A stretch of 64,000 nt of DNA, from the NCBI RefSeq assembly GCF_007743815.1, contig NZ_CP036265.1:3552823-3616822 (forward strand), in the 5' to 3' direction. The notes under the pieces were generated by a model, which was not told where the DNA came from, did no database searches, and worked only from the letters and a program-made list of their open reading frames with translations. Positions within the stretch are counted from its first letter, which is position 1. Each line of letters opens with the position of its first letter. This stretch comes from Alienimonas californiensis. Its GTDB lineage: Bacteria > Planctomycetota > Planctomycetia > Planctomycetales > Planctomycetaceae. Shown here in pieces: positions 54,905 through 62,562 of this stretch. The position numbers were made by a program, and so were the translations under genes.

Positions 54905-55288
54905 TCAGAGACTATCGAGAAAGTTGGCGATATTGTCCCATGTCCAGCTGACAACTCGTACCCCCGCAAACTCACGCGGGAGTGCGCTTGGACGTTCCTT
55001 GACAGAAATGTGAACTCCACGCACAGGCACCTCTTCCTGTAGGGCGCAGCCAACCTCCCAAAGCTGTCCGTCCGCGCTGGCCGTATTCTTACTGACGAGG
55101 GCGATAACGCCGTCACAGCCTTTAATCTTCGTGCGGCAGTTCGTTTTCCATTTCTCGTCCCACGGTTTTTTTACGCCCATGTCGACAAACTCGAACGGGC
55201 TGTTCTCGTTCCTCGCTTGCCCAACGAGGTGGTGATAGGCCGACTTGTCTTCAATCGGAAAGCTAATGAAGATACGCTTCTTGCCCAT
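54905..55288 (-). CDS. TIR-like (ThsB/DUF1863-type) protein
   Basis: 127-residue single-domain protein with the TIR-like fold seen in Thoeris ThsB: first strand KRIFISFPIEDKS, LVGQARNENSPFEFVDMG, KKPWDEKWKTNCRTKIKGCD, strand VIALVSKNTASADGQ and WEVGCALQEE with Glu78, the candidate catalytic residue. A late strand VRVVSWTWDNIANFLDSL closes the domain. Such proteins convert NAD into a cyclic ADP-ribose signal when a phage is sensed. It is the first gene of the series on the minus strand; the region upstream (55289-55350) should hold the promoter. A short, intact protein in a tight operon suggests a functional system. Confidence 0.88.
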   Translation of the reverse strand: MGKKRIFISFPIEDKSAYHHLVGQARNENSPFEFVDMGVKKPWDEKWKTNCRTKIKGCDGVIALVSKNTASADGQLWEVGCALQEEVPVRGVHISVKERPSALPREFAGVRVVSWTWDNIANFLDSL

Positions 55289-55350
55289 TATGTTCTTTCG
55301 TGAGAGCTCACTGAACTTAGTCTGATTTCAGCGGCCGGTGGGAACCATTT

Positions 55351-55530
55351 ATGCCGGCGACGCCTCCTGGAAGTGTTGCCTCGCCGACAACAGCAGGGCG
55401 ACCAGCAGCCCGATGACGTCGACTACGAGCTGCAACTCGATTCCCGTGAAACCGCGGGAACGTACCGTCAGCCGCTCCTCGCCGGCCACCCGAACTCGGG
55501 ATTTGCCGCCACTCGAGAGGGTTCACGGTA
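55351..55530 (-). pseudogene. Fragment of a single-pass membrane protein
   Basis: Leftward translation gives GKSRVRVAGEERLTVRSRGF followed by TGIELQLVVDVIGLLVALLL and SARQHFQEASPA before a stop near 55351. The helix LVVDVIGLLVALLLSA is a convincing transmembrane segment, but an in-frame TGA lies just upstream and no start is visible. Probably the end of a truncated gene. 55531-55740 holds nothing recognisable. Confidence 0.35.
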
Positions 55531-55746
55531 CCATAGGGGCTGTACTTTTGGAGAGGCCGGGCTGATCGCCCCATCGAGGCGGTTCATGCTGCTCACCACA
55601 GTCGGCCGCGTCAAGGCGACACGGAACCCCTCGCCGGGATCGCAGTCGGTCGCGGGCTGCGAATGGCCAATCTTCGGCCGCGACGGATCGACACTCTAAA
55701 GTAGACGCTGCTCTCCGGTAGCCTGGTAGTTAAAGAGAGAACTCCG

Positions 55747-55768
55747 CCCCGCCCGAACCCGGGCGGGG
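55747..55768. terminator. GC-rich hairpin
   Basis: CCCCGCCC (55747-55754) pairs with GGGCGGGG (55761-55768). It lies 30-50 bases beyond the stop of the pseudogene fragment at 55797 in the minus direction, the same arrangement as the hairpin after the intact gene at 56889. Confidence 0.45.
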
Positions 55769-55796
55769 CAGGATCCAAGACAGTCGCAGGTTGAGA

Positions 55797-55995
55797 TCAG
55801 GTCCGGGCACGTTCCTTCAACCCGTCGTTCGCCTCGCTCGCCTGCCGGCGGGACAGTTCCTCGGCCGTGGTCAGCCCGAACCGTCGCCGCGGTTCCTCCG
55901 TCAGTTCCACGAGGGCCCGGTGACTGAAGGCGTGCAGCGCCCGCACCTGCTTTTCCGTGCAGGGCAGCGAGCCGCGGCCGTTGGAAGGCGAGCCG
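55797..55995 (-). pseudogene. Duplicated C-terminal fragment of the 56889-57377 gene
   Basis: Leftward frame NGRGSLPCTEKQVRALHAFS, LTTAEELSRRQASEANDGLK, ending at TGA 55797-55799. It aligns with NGRGGLPCTEKQVRALHAFS and VTTAEDLSRRQASEAIDRFK of the intact protein 1 kb to the right. A TAG lies in frame shortly upstream and there is no start. The copy shows that this part of the module was duplicated, together with the iteron-like cassette. Confidence 0.7.
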
Positions 55996-56179
55996 GGTCG
56001 CCGGGGCTAAACCGGCGGTCGCCCCGCAGCGCCCGACCGGCAATCCGCCCCCGCACCGTCAGCACGCACGCGAGACCGTCGACCGGCGGGAGTTCGCCGG
56101 TCTCCAGTCGGCCGGCCTCTGCCCGTCCGGAAGCGTCGCGGGGCGTCCTTCGGCAGCCCCGCGGGTCGCCGTTTCGCCC

Positions 56180-56355
56180 GTTCCGCCCCGTTCCGCCCCG
56201 TTCCGCCAGATTGAACGCCGCCGGAACAACCTAACCTATTGCCTCACAGCGTCTTACCTCTTCCTGTTCCACTGTTCCGTCTTTCTGAAGGGATAGATAG
56301 TAGTAGACGGAAACTCACGTGAGGGGGTGTTCTCCCTCGCCTGGAACGGCGGAAC
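56180..56355. repeat. Iteron-like cassette C (GTTCC/GGAAC words)
   Basis: GTTCC at 56180, 56190 and 56200; TGAAC/GGAAC at 56212 and 56223 (spacing 11); GTTCC at 56266 and 56274 (spacing 8); GGAAC at 56343 and 56351 (spacing 8). TTTCTGAA follows the third pair as in cassettes A and B, and the facing third and fourth pairs are 77 bases apart (79 in A, 78 in B). The geometry is that of A and B but the word has changed from TTCAC to GTTCC. Confidence 0.6.
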
Positions 56356-56375
56356 GCGTTCCCGATGCGGCGGCG

Positions 56376-56460
56376 CCCGACCGGAAGAATCCCGCCGGCC
56401 TCGAGGAAGCGTGCTTCCGCCTTTCCACAAACACCCGGGGCGGCCCGAGGCCGCCCCGGC
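56376..56460 (+). repeat. Two-hairpin structured repeat, copy 2
   Basis: Begins GCCCGACCGGAAGAATCCCG and contains hairpin 1 GGAAGC-GT-GCTTCC, the linker CGCCTTTCCACAAACAC, and hairpin 2 CGGGGCGGCC-CGA-GGCCGCCCCGG. It matches the copy at 22074-22166 in order and in the linker, while the arms of hairpin 2 differ but remain complementary, a sign that the structure is conserved. It lies between cassettes C and B. Confidence 0.55.
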
Positions 56461-56537
56461 CCGTGCGGTTTTGCGTCTCGACCTGCTTCACCGTCACGCG
56501 GACCCTGGCACGGCCCGCCCGTCGCGGCGGGTCGTTC

Positions 56538-56711
56538 TTCACGCCTTCACGCCTCGGCCCCGCCCGCGTGAAGCCGATGTGAAGCCATTCGCACAAGCCA
56601 GACAGGCGGAAGTAGCCCTCTTCACACTTTCACACCATTTCTGAATGAAGAAGAGATAAAGAGGGATCCTTCTCTCTGCTCTCTTCCCCGGTGTGACCGT
56701 GAAACTGTGAA
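56538..56711. repeat. Iteron-like cassette B (TTCAC/GTGAA words)
   Basis: TTCAC at 56538 and 56546; GTGAA at 56568 and 56579; TTCAC at 56621 and 56629; GTGAA at 56699 and 56707. Spacings 8, 11, 8, 8 are the same as in cassette A. The distances from the first to the second pair (30) and to the third pair (83) are also identical, and the segment CACCATTTCTGAAT is shared. The cassettes are 35 kb apart in different modules. Confidence 0.6.
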
Positions 56712-56827
56712 ACCGCCCCGCCGCCCGCCGTGGGAACCGGCCAGACGGCGGGACTCGCTCTCGGTCCGGCGGGCGCCCCTGCCCGATCCCCGGGTTCCAC
56801 AGGCCGCGGCCGCGACCGCTGCGGGCT

Positions 56828-56866
56828 AAAAGTGAAAAGGCCCACCCCGCCCGTTCCGGGGCGGGG
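56828..56866 (-). terminator. Hairpin terminator of the clamp/AAA+ operon
   Basis: Stem CCCCGCCC (56845-56852) with GGGCGGGG (56859-56866). In the minus direction it is followed by CCTTTTCACTTTTAG, giving two T-runs. It is 23 bases beyond the stop of the last operon gene (56889), so it probably ends that transcript. Confidence 0.65.
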
Positions 56867-56888
56867 CGGGGTCGCTCGCGGGCGCGCT

Positions 56889-57377
56889 TCAGGCTTCCGC
56901 CTTCTCCTTGAACCGGTCGATCGCCTCGCTGGCCTGCCGGCGGGATAAGTCCTCCGCGGTGGTGACGCCCAGCCGCCGCAACTCGGCGGCCAAGTCCGCC
57001 CCAGCCCTGCGGCTGAAGGCGTGCAGGGCCCGGACTTGTTTCTCCGTGCAGGGGAGACCCCCGCGACCGTTGCCGGCGTAGCCGTTGTCGTTCGTGCCAT
57101 TGCGGGCGTGGCCGTTGTCGCCGCCGTTTCGCCGCGGGTCCGCTGTCGGCCGCCACCGCTGCTCCTCCACCTCGTTGTGAGGTTCAGGCGTGACGCCCAG
57201 CTCTTCGTCGACGGCGGCCCGCAGCGTCTCGAAGCAGCCGCGGACCTGCCGCCGCAACTTGTCGGAATCCTTCAGCACGTCGGCCGGCAGTTCGATCTCC
57301 ACGTTCACCATCGCCCCGCGGCTGCCGTAATTCGGCAGGCCGATCTTGCGGGACAGGCCCGCGTTCAACTTCAGCAT
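56889..57377 (-). CDS. Hypothetical protein ending the clamp/AAA+ operon
   Basis: 162 residues from ATG 57377, with GGAG six bases upstream. An N-terminal beta-like part (MLKLNAGLSRKIGLPNYGSR; VNVEIELPADVLKD) and a helix (LRRQVRGCFETLRAAVDEEL) are followed by an Asn/Gly-rich linker. A C-terminal helical domain follows (CTEKQVRALHAFSRRAGADL ... TTAEDLSRRQASEAIDRFKE), whose pattern resembles small DNA-repair or replication-protein tails such as the TEKQ...AI...L domain of Rad52/Sak-like proteins. A decayed copy of this last domain lies at 55797-55995. Role in DNA metabolism of the module is inferred. Confidence 0.65.
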   Translation of the reverse strand: MLKLNAGLSRKIGLPNYGSRGAMVNVEIELPADVLKDSDKLRRQVRGCFETLRAAVDEELGVTPEPHNEVEEQRWRPTADPRRNGGDNGHARNGTNDNGYAGNGRGGLPCTEKQVRALHAFSRRAGADLAAELRRLGVTTAEDLSRRQASEAIDRFKEKAEA

Positions 57378-57413
57378 CTGCCTCTCCTTCGTGTTGCGCG
57401 AAACAGGAACCAG

Positions 57414-58943
57414 TCAGGCGACCAGCGAGCCGAGCCGCTTCAGCCCGGCGAGGGCGCTGGTAACGGTGCGGTTGCGGCGTTTCAGCTTGCGGAGGTCCGT
57501 CGCCAGCGATCTGGCTTCCGAGGCCGCGTCGGACAACGTGCTGCCGAGGGCGGAGACCCGCTCCAGCAGGGCGTCGTGGTCCGGCGAGGTGTCCGGGTTC
57601 TCTTCGCCGCGGACGGCGTGGCCGTTGGCGTCGCCGTTCGTGCGGTAGCCGTTCGCGTTCTGGGCGATGCGGTTGCGGGGCATCGTGGGGGCGGTCCTCG
57701 TGGGAGAAGCGGGTTGAGAAGTCCGGCCCTCGCGGACCGCGACGGGCGTCTCAGCGGCTCTGGGTGGAGCCGAGTTCGTGGGTTCATCTGCGGTCAGCCT
57801 CACCGCGTCCTTCGCCGAAACCGGATCGCCGGCGAGCGTGGCGAAGACGATCGTCGTGCTGAGGGTTTCTGTGCCGGCGGCGTCGCACCGCACCGGCTCC
57901 TCAGCGCCGTTCAGCACGATCTCCGTGCAGCCGTTGGACAACGCCCTGCCGACGAACCGGCGGTCGGCGACGCAGATCGCCGTACCGCTGACCTGCGAGG
58001 ACGCCGTGGCCAACTCCACCGGCCTGCCGCCCTCGTCCGCGGCACGAATCAGGAACAGGCCGTCCTTCGCCTCCAGCGTGACTGGGCGGCGGTCGGCGCC
58101 GACTCCCGGGAGTCGGTCCAGCCGGTCGGCGAGGAACGCCGCGTCGGCCCCAGAGAGGCTGACGGAGGCCTTCCCCTCGCCGCCGGGAACCACACGGTCC
58201 AGGTCCGGGAACCGGGCGTCCCGGGCCTCCGGCGTCCACAGCGTCCAGTCGCCGACGGAGAGGACCACGAGCGGAACCTTCGGTCCGTCCGTCACCCTCG
58301 CCACGCGGAGCTCCGCGTCCTTCAGCTGCGAACAGCTCAGGACGTGCGGGGCCGGCAGCAGGACGGGCTGTTCCCAGGGGAAGGAATAGCCCCGGGCGAT
58401 CAGCAGGTGATGACTGTCGGTCGCTTCGATGCGACCGGCGTGCGGGTCCAGCCGCACGCAGCCCAGGGCGTAGCGGGTCGACTCCGCGTCGGTCACGGCC
58501 ACGGCCGACCGCAGCGCCGCGGCGAAGCCGGGGCCGGGGTCATGGAAGCTGCCAACGGCCGGCGGAGCGAACGTCGCCGCCCGGTCGCGGTCCTGCTTTT
58601 CCAGCGAGCCGCGGGCGCTGCGGGGCACGCCCTTCTCGTCCCAGTTGGCGACGACCGCGGCGCCGCCGTTGGCTTCGGCGAGGGAAACGTCGCCGTTCTT
58701 GGCAGCTCCGGCCTCCGCCAGCAGATTGAACGGCAGGACCAATCCGGCAGGCGGACGATCGCCGGGGATGAGCAGGCTGACGCCGCGGCCGTCAGGACCG
58801 ACGGCGGTCAGCCGGGTTCCGCCTTCGGCTCCGGCGTCGATGCGGACCGGCGGCCCGTCGTCGCGGGCTTTGAGCCCGAGGTGTTTCTTCAGCACCGTGC
58901 GGAACGCATGCAGCGTTCGCCGGGGCAGCGTGATCGGGGGCAT
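57414..58943 (-). CDS. Sliding-clamp-like (DnaN-related) protein with coiled-coil tail
   Basis: 509 residues from ATG 58943, with AGAGG five bases upstream. Residues 1-380 have the rhythm of a beta-clamp: RRTLHAFRTVLKKHLG, ALGCVRLDPHAGRIEATDSH followed by HLLIARGY (as in the DnaN LTGVLL...ATDGHRL region), a second domain with SVSLSGADAAFLADRLDRLP, and LNGAEEPVRCDAAG. The end is a disordered Asn-rich linker and a helix (LRKLKRRNRTVTSALAGLKR). Not the host DnaN, whose length is about 370. It may be a module-specific processivity factor or an anti-competitor of the host clamp. Confidence 0.65.
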   Translation of the reverse strand: MPPITLPRRTLHAFRTVLKKHLGLKARDDGPPVRIDAGAEGGTRLTAVGPDGRGVSLLIPGDRPPAGLVLPFNLLAEAGAAKNGDVSLAEANGGAAVVANWDEKGVPRSARGSLEKQDRDRAATFAPPAVGSFHDPGPGFAAALRSAVAVTDAESTRYALGCVRLDPHAGRIEATDSHHLLIARGYSFPWEQPVLLPAPHVLSCSQLKDAELRVARVTDGPKVPLVVLSVGDWTLWTPEARDARFPDLDRVVPGGEGKASVSLSGADAAFLADRLDRLPGVGADRRPVTLEAKDGLFLIRAADEGGRPVELATASSQVSGTAICVADRRFVGRALSNGCTEIVLNGAEEPVRCDAAGTETLSTTIVFATLAGDPVSAKDAVRLTADEPTNSAPPRAAETPVAVREGRTSQPASPTRTAPTMPRNRIAQNANGYRTNGDANGHAVRGEENPDTSPDHDALLERVSALGSTLSDAASEARSLATDLRKLKRRNRTVTSALAGLKRLGSLVA

Positions 58944-59036
58944 GGGGCCCTCTCGTGTTCGGGGATCAGCGGATGAGGGAAAAAGGCCGGCGACGGGGTT
59001 CAGCCCGTCGCCGGTCGTGAAGCCGCCGCCTTCAAA

Positions 59037-59243
59037 TCAGTGAAAGGCGACGCGACCTTTGCCGCAGCGGTGCGGGTTCGTCCGCCGCCGGGCCTGGTGC
59101 TCGTCCCAGTCGATGGGGCCGAGGTCGTCGTCGAAGTGGGTGAACGACGGCGGGCCGTCGATCTGGAAGCCCATCCGGGCGATGGCGCCGACGCTCTCGC
59201 CGGTGACGGCGGCGATGCGGCGGTTCAGTTCGTGCTGGGGCAT
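59037..59243 (-). CDS. Small acidic/basic hypothetical protein
   Basis: 68 residues from ATG 59243, with AGGAG six bases upstream, which decides the start. Sequence MPQHELNRRIAAVTGESVGA is followed by FDDDLGPIDWDEHQARRR. The first half resembles a small HTH-like helical segment, the second is charged. Unknown function. It lies in operon order between two larger genes, and the good ribosome site argues it is translated. Confidence 0.65.
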   Translation of the reverse strand: MPQHELNRRIAAVTGESVGAIARMGFQIDGPPSFTHFDDDLGPIDWDEHQARRRTNPHRCGKGRVAFH

Positions 59244-59341
59244 GGGAAGCTCCTGTTCGTGAAGTGGGAAAAGAAAAGCGACGAGCCGGCGATGAAGCCG
59301 ACCCGCCGCTGGGGGGGTGAAGTCGAAGGTGGTGCCGGGCC

Positions 59342-59602
59342 TCAGCCTGGCGGGTTCAGCAGTTTGCGGATGAGCCAGTCGGCCTCCGCGGTCAATGCCT
59401 CGCTCCGCAGCGGGAACGGCCCCAGTACAGGACCGCCGCTCGGGGAGAGATCCGCGGTCCAGACGCCGCCGTCGGCGGGCTCGACGTGGCTGGCACGCGT
59501 CACGGAGCACGTACCCATCGCGGCGGCGTCGAGGAGTTCGCCGTACAACCCGCGGGCGTTCCCGTCGGAGCCGACGAACAGCTCCTGTGTTTCGCGAAAC
59601 AC
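59342..59602 (-). CDS. Small hypothetical protein (RASHVEP...GPF type)
   Basis: 86 residues from GTG 59602. The sequence VFRETQELFVGSDGNARGLY continues with GTCSVTRASHVEPADGGVWT, ADLSPSGGPVLGPFPLRSEA and LTAEADWLIRKLL. I recall small planctomycete element proteins with this GGPVLGPF...RSEAL pattern, but no function is known. Its 5' part overlaps by about 100 bases with the end of the upstream gene (59500) in another frame. The first 16 bases form a perfect palindrome. An alternative is that a frame change fuses it to the upstream protein. Confidence 0.55.
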   Translation of the reverse strand: MFRETQELFVGSDGNARGLYGELLDAAAMGTCSVTRASHVEPADGGVWTADLSPSGGPVLGPFPLRSEALTAEADWLIRKLLNPPG

Positions 59603-60648
59603 GCTCCTCGGGGAGACCGCAGCACGCGACGGCGGGGGGCGTCGGCGACGAGCGGGTCGAGGGCCTCGGCCACGCCGGTCAGTCCCTCGCGGACCCGCTG
59701 TTGGAGCCAGCCGACGCCGGTGTTCGCCCGCAGGTCCACGGGGTCGACGCCCCGCATCAGTCCTTCGGCCTCCGCCACGACGGCGTCGAGGTCGGGGCTG
59801 CTGTTCACGTTCAGACGGCGGAACCGCTGGAAGAACTCCGTCAGGTTCTCGATCGCCGAATCGCGGAAGACCCGTGGCCCGCCGTTCTCGCCGCCGGTGA
59901 GGCGTTCCCGCAGGTGGTCGACCAGTTGGGCCAACTCCTGAGCGAACGCTTGCTCGGCCAGCTCCACGGCCTGTTCGAACCGCTGCCGCACGCGATCGCA
60001 CTCCTGCTGGTACAGGCGGGGCGAGAGCCGCCGCAGGTAGTCCGGCGGCTCCACCGCGGGCAGGTCCCAGCTCAGCCCGAACAGCGGGGCCAGTGAGCGA
60101 GGGTAGTCAGACGGATCGAACAGATCGCCCAGCCGCTGCCGGGCCAGATCCACGAGGTCGTCCCGGCTTCGATCGACCTCGATCGCGGTCTCGGCGAGTT
60201 CCCGTTGGAATTCGTTCATCCGCCGTTCGAAGGAAGGCAGATCGTCGCGGGGCAACAACCGCACGCCGTTCTCGGGGAACGGCAGCGACGTCGTTTTCCA
60301 GTACGAAACAGCGGCGTGCCGCACCTTCGCGGCCGCCCGGAGGGCGGGGTGATTGGTGTCCAGCAGCTTCTTCGAGGCCGACAACGAACCACTGTCGGCG
60401 TCGAAGGGGCTGGCCGCCTCGTACTTTTGCTCCGGACTGAGGGTTCGCCTCAGCCCCGGCCAACTGACGTGCAGCCGCACCGCGGCGGCGTCCTCACGCA
60501 GCCGTTCGGCGGGGTCCCGTTCGCGGTGATCCCGTTCCTCGTCGAGGATCGTAACCTCCGCGGCGCCGTGGTCGGTCTCGGCGTCCGGCAGGTCCTCGTC
60601 GACTTCATGGGTTCGCCCGCGTCGCGGCGGGCCGATCAACAGCGTCAT
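59500..60648 (-). CDS. Helical protein, DUF3150-like
   Basis: 382 residues from ATG 60648, with GAGGAG five bases upstream. The protein is almost entirely helical and charged: KYEAASPFDADSGSLSASKK, MNEFQRELAETAIEVDRSRD, CDRVRQRFEQAVELAEQAFA and the segment FRDSAIENLTEFFQRFRRLN. The last recalls DUF3150-type proteins encoded beside AAA+ ATPases of phages and plasmids. The last 35 residues overlap the next gene and look out of character, so a shorter natural end or a frame change there is possible. It follows the AAA+ gene by 80 bases. Confidence 0.6.
   Translation of the reverse strand: MTLLIGPPRRGRTHEVDEDLPDAETDHGAAEVTILDEERDHRERDPAERLREDAAAVRLHVSWPGLRRTLSPEQKYEAASPFDADSGSLSASKKLLDTNHPALRAAAKVRHAAVSYWKTTSLPFPENGVRLLPRDDLPSFERRMNEFQRELAETAIEVDRSRDDLVDLARQRLGDLFDPSDYPRSLAPLFGLSWDLPAVEPPDYLRRLSPRLYQQECDRVRQRFEQAVELAEQAFAQELAQLVDHLRERLTGGENGGPRVFRDSAIENLTEFFQRFRRLNVNSSPDLDAVVAEAEGLMRGVDPVDLRANTGVGWLQQRVREGLTGVAEALDPLVADAPRRRVLRSPRGACFAKHRSCSSAPTGTPAGCTANSSTPPRWVRAP
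59587..59602. promoter_or_regulatory. 16-bp perfect palindrome over a start codon
   Basis: GTGTTTCGCGAAACAC is self-complementary and contains the 14 bases TGTTTCGCGAAACA found upstream of the second regulator at 22812-22825. Here it coincides with the first codons of the gene at 59342-59602. A near copy (TGTTGCGCGAAACA) lies at 57392-57405, just upstream of the gene at 56889-57377. Confidence 0.45.
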
Positions 60649-60728
60649 GGCGGCTCCTCTGGGTGTGAAATGAGAAACGCCCCGGCGAAGTGCCGGGGCG
60701 TGTGAAAGTCAGGGCGACGCAGGTCACG

Positions 60729-62315
60729 TCAGTTCAGCGAGTAGCCCCCGCCCGGCGGCCTCCGCTGCGTGTTGCGGCGGGGTCGCGGTTGATCGCCGGA
60801 TTGCTGCCGATCGCGATGCCGGTACGGACCTCCGCCCTCGGCGTCCAAGCACCGACCGCTGGCCCACCGCCGCAGCTTCGCCAGTTGCTCCCTACCGCTC
60901 TCGCTGACCGGAACGACGTAGGAGCCAGCTTCGACCAGGGAGACGCCCAGCAGCGCGCTCAGGCGGCAGCAGGATTCGATCTCCGCCCCGGTCCAGCCCT
61001 CGTCGTCCGCGGGCTCGTCGCCGGCGTCGATCCCGTACTCCGCCCGGTAGCGGTCCCAGATTAACGCACGCTCCTCGGCGGCGGGCAGGTCGAGGAAGAA
61101 CGTCGCGTCGAACCGGCCGGAGCGGGTCAGTTCGGCCGGCAGCCTCGACGCATCGTTGCTGGTCGCCACGGCGAACACGCCCCGCGGGCGATCGGCGAGC
61201 CAACTTAAAAGAGCGCCGAGCATCCGGGTGCCGACGCCGCTGTCCTGCTGCCCGCCGGACGTGCCGGCGAGGGCCTTCTCGACCTCGTCAATAAAAAGCA
61301 CGCAGGGCGACATCGCCTCCACCGTGGCCAGCGCCCGCCTCGTGTTTTCCTCCGACTGACCCACGAGCGAACCCATCAGCCCGCCGATATCCAGCGACAG
61401 GGTGGGCCGACCGACCTCGCTGCCGAGAGCCTTGGCGAAGGCCGATTTGCCGGATCCAGGCGGGCCTAGCAGGAGCACGCCCTTGGGCTCGGCGTGCGGG
61501 TGCAGGTTGGTCAGGGCCGTGCGGCAGAAGGCTTTCAGGGCCTGCATGCCGCCGAGGGAACCGAAGCCGGGACCGTTGCGGCACAGCGTTAGCGAGCCGG
61601 AGCCGGTCAGCTGCTTCGCCTTCAGCTCCCAGAGCGGGTCGGGGTCCAGCTTGCCGTGCCGCACCAGCGACAGGGCGAAGGCGTTCTCGGCTTCCGAGCG
61701 GGTCAGTCCCGCCGCGGCGTCGAGCACCGCCCACATCTCCTCCGGAAGTTCGCCCGGCTCCGTGGCGACGCCCTTCGCCACGCCGTCCAGTTCTTCCCGG
61801 CTGGGAAGCGGGTGATCGAGAACGGCGAAGTCCCGCTTCAACTCCGGCGGCAGGTCGCCGGTCGGCTGAATCAGCACCAAGCAGGTGCGGCGGGTCTTGC
61901 CCGCGGCGAGCGTGCCTCGAATGGCCGCCAGCAGTTCGGCGGACTGGAAGAAGCGGTGGACGTGGACCATCGCTAAGACCGCCGGCGTCTCGCCGTCTCC
62001 GCTCTGCGGCAGGGCCTTCACGGCGGCCAGTGGATCACCGGGCCCCTCTTCGTCGCCTGTCGCCGTCCACGCGGCGAAGGTCCAGTTCCTCTCTTGGCAG
62101 ACTGCGGCGAGGTCGCGAACGGCATCCTCGGGTTCGTCGCTGGTCACCAGCACGCCGGGGAAGGCGGCGGCGATCAGCTCCGCGAACCGCCGCTTCAGGG
62201 TCGGCGGTCGCTCCTCCTCGGGGCTTTCGCCGGGCAGGCGTCGCCCCTCGTCGCGTCGCTCGCCTCGTCGTCTTCGACACCGGCCGGGGTTCTCGCCCGA
62301 CGGTCGTCTGGCCAT
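60729..62315 (-). CDS. AAA+ ATPase, Ycf46/FtsH-like
   Basis: 528 residues from ATG 62315, chosen because AGGAG (62322-62326) stands six bases upstream. The N-terminal 240 residues resemble a degenerate first ATPase domain (LKRRFAELIAAAFPGVLVTS; TCLVLIQPTGDLPPELKRDF), as in Ycf46. The active domain has Walker A GPPGSGKSA (about residue 284), Walker B VLFIDEVEKAL (about 338), sensor-1 VATSND and the arginine finger region TRSGRFD. A small lid domain follows. Together with the DUF2997 and DUF1257 genes upstream it forms the set ycf46-DUF2997-ycf35 known from cyanobacteria, plastids and phages. Confidence 0.85.
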   Translation of the reverse strand: MARRPSGENPGRCRRRRGERRDEGRRLPGESPEEERPPTLKRRFAELIAAAFPGVLVTSDEPEDAVRDLAAVCQERNWTFAAWTATGDEEGPGDPLAAVKALPQSGDGETPAVLAMVHVHRFFQSAELLAAIRGTLAAGKTRRTCLVLIQPTGDLPPELKRDFAVLDHPLPSREELDGVAKGVATEPGELPEEMWAVLDAAAGLTRSEAENAFALSLVRHGKLDPDPLWELKAKQLTGSGSLTLCRNGPGFGSLGGMQALKAFCRTALTNLHPHAEPKGVLLLGPPGSGKSAFAKALGSEVGRPTLSLDIGGLMGSLVGQSEENTRRALATVEAMSPCVLFIDEVEKALAGTSGGQQDSGVGTRMLGALLSWLADRPRGVFAVATSNDASRLPAELTRSGRFDATFFLDLPAAEERALIWDRYRAEYGIDAGDEPADDEGWTGAEIESCCRLSALLGVSLVEAGSYVVPVSESGREQLAKLRRWASGRCLDAEGGGPYRHRDRQQSGDQPRPRRNTQRRPPGGGYSLN

Positions 62316-62367
62316 CGGCATCTCCTGCTGGGGGTGTTTGGGTTGGGAATGCACTCGGCCGCGGAAT

Positions 62368-62562
62368 CTACGCCCGCAGCCGCTCCTGCTCGCTGACCGA
62401 TTCGGTCGCGTGGTATTCGGGCGTCAGCCGCTCGGCGGTCTGGCTGCCGAGGGCGTCCTCGTAGGGCTGGCTGGCGGCCTTGCAGGCGGGGCCGGCGAAG
62501 CCCTTGGTCTCGACGCTGGTCTCGCCCTCCGGCGTGACGGTGATCTCGATGCGGGGGGTCAT
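62368..62562 (-). CDS. DUF2997 family protein
   Basis: 64 residues, the usual length for DUF2997. The pattern IEITVTPEGETSVETKGFAG, PACKAASQPYEDALG has the family's I-x-I-x-PdG-x-x-x-x-T-x-GF-G-x-x-C-x-x-x-t-x-x-x-E-x-x-LG form. Its ATG overlaps the stop of the DUF1257 gene (TGATG), so translation is coupled. In other genomes the pair stands next to an AAA+ ATPase, as here. Biochemical function unknown. Confidence 0.85.
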   Translation of the reverse strand: MTPRIEITVTPEGETSVETKGFAGPACKAASQPYEDALGSQTAERLTPEYHATESVSEQERLRA

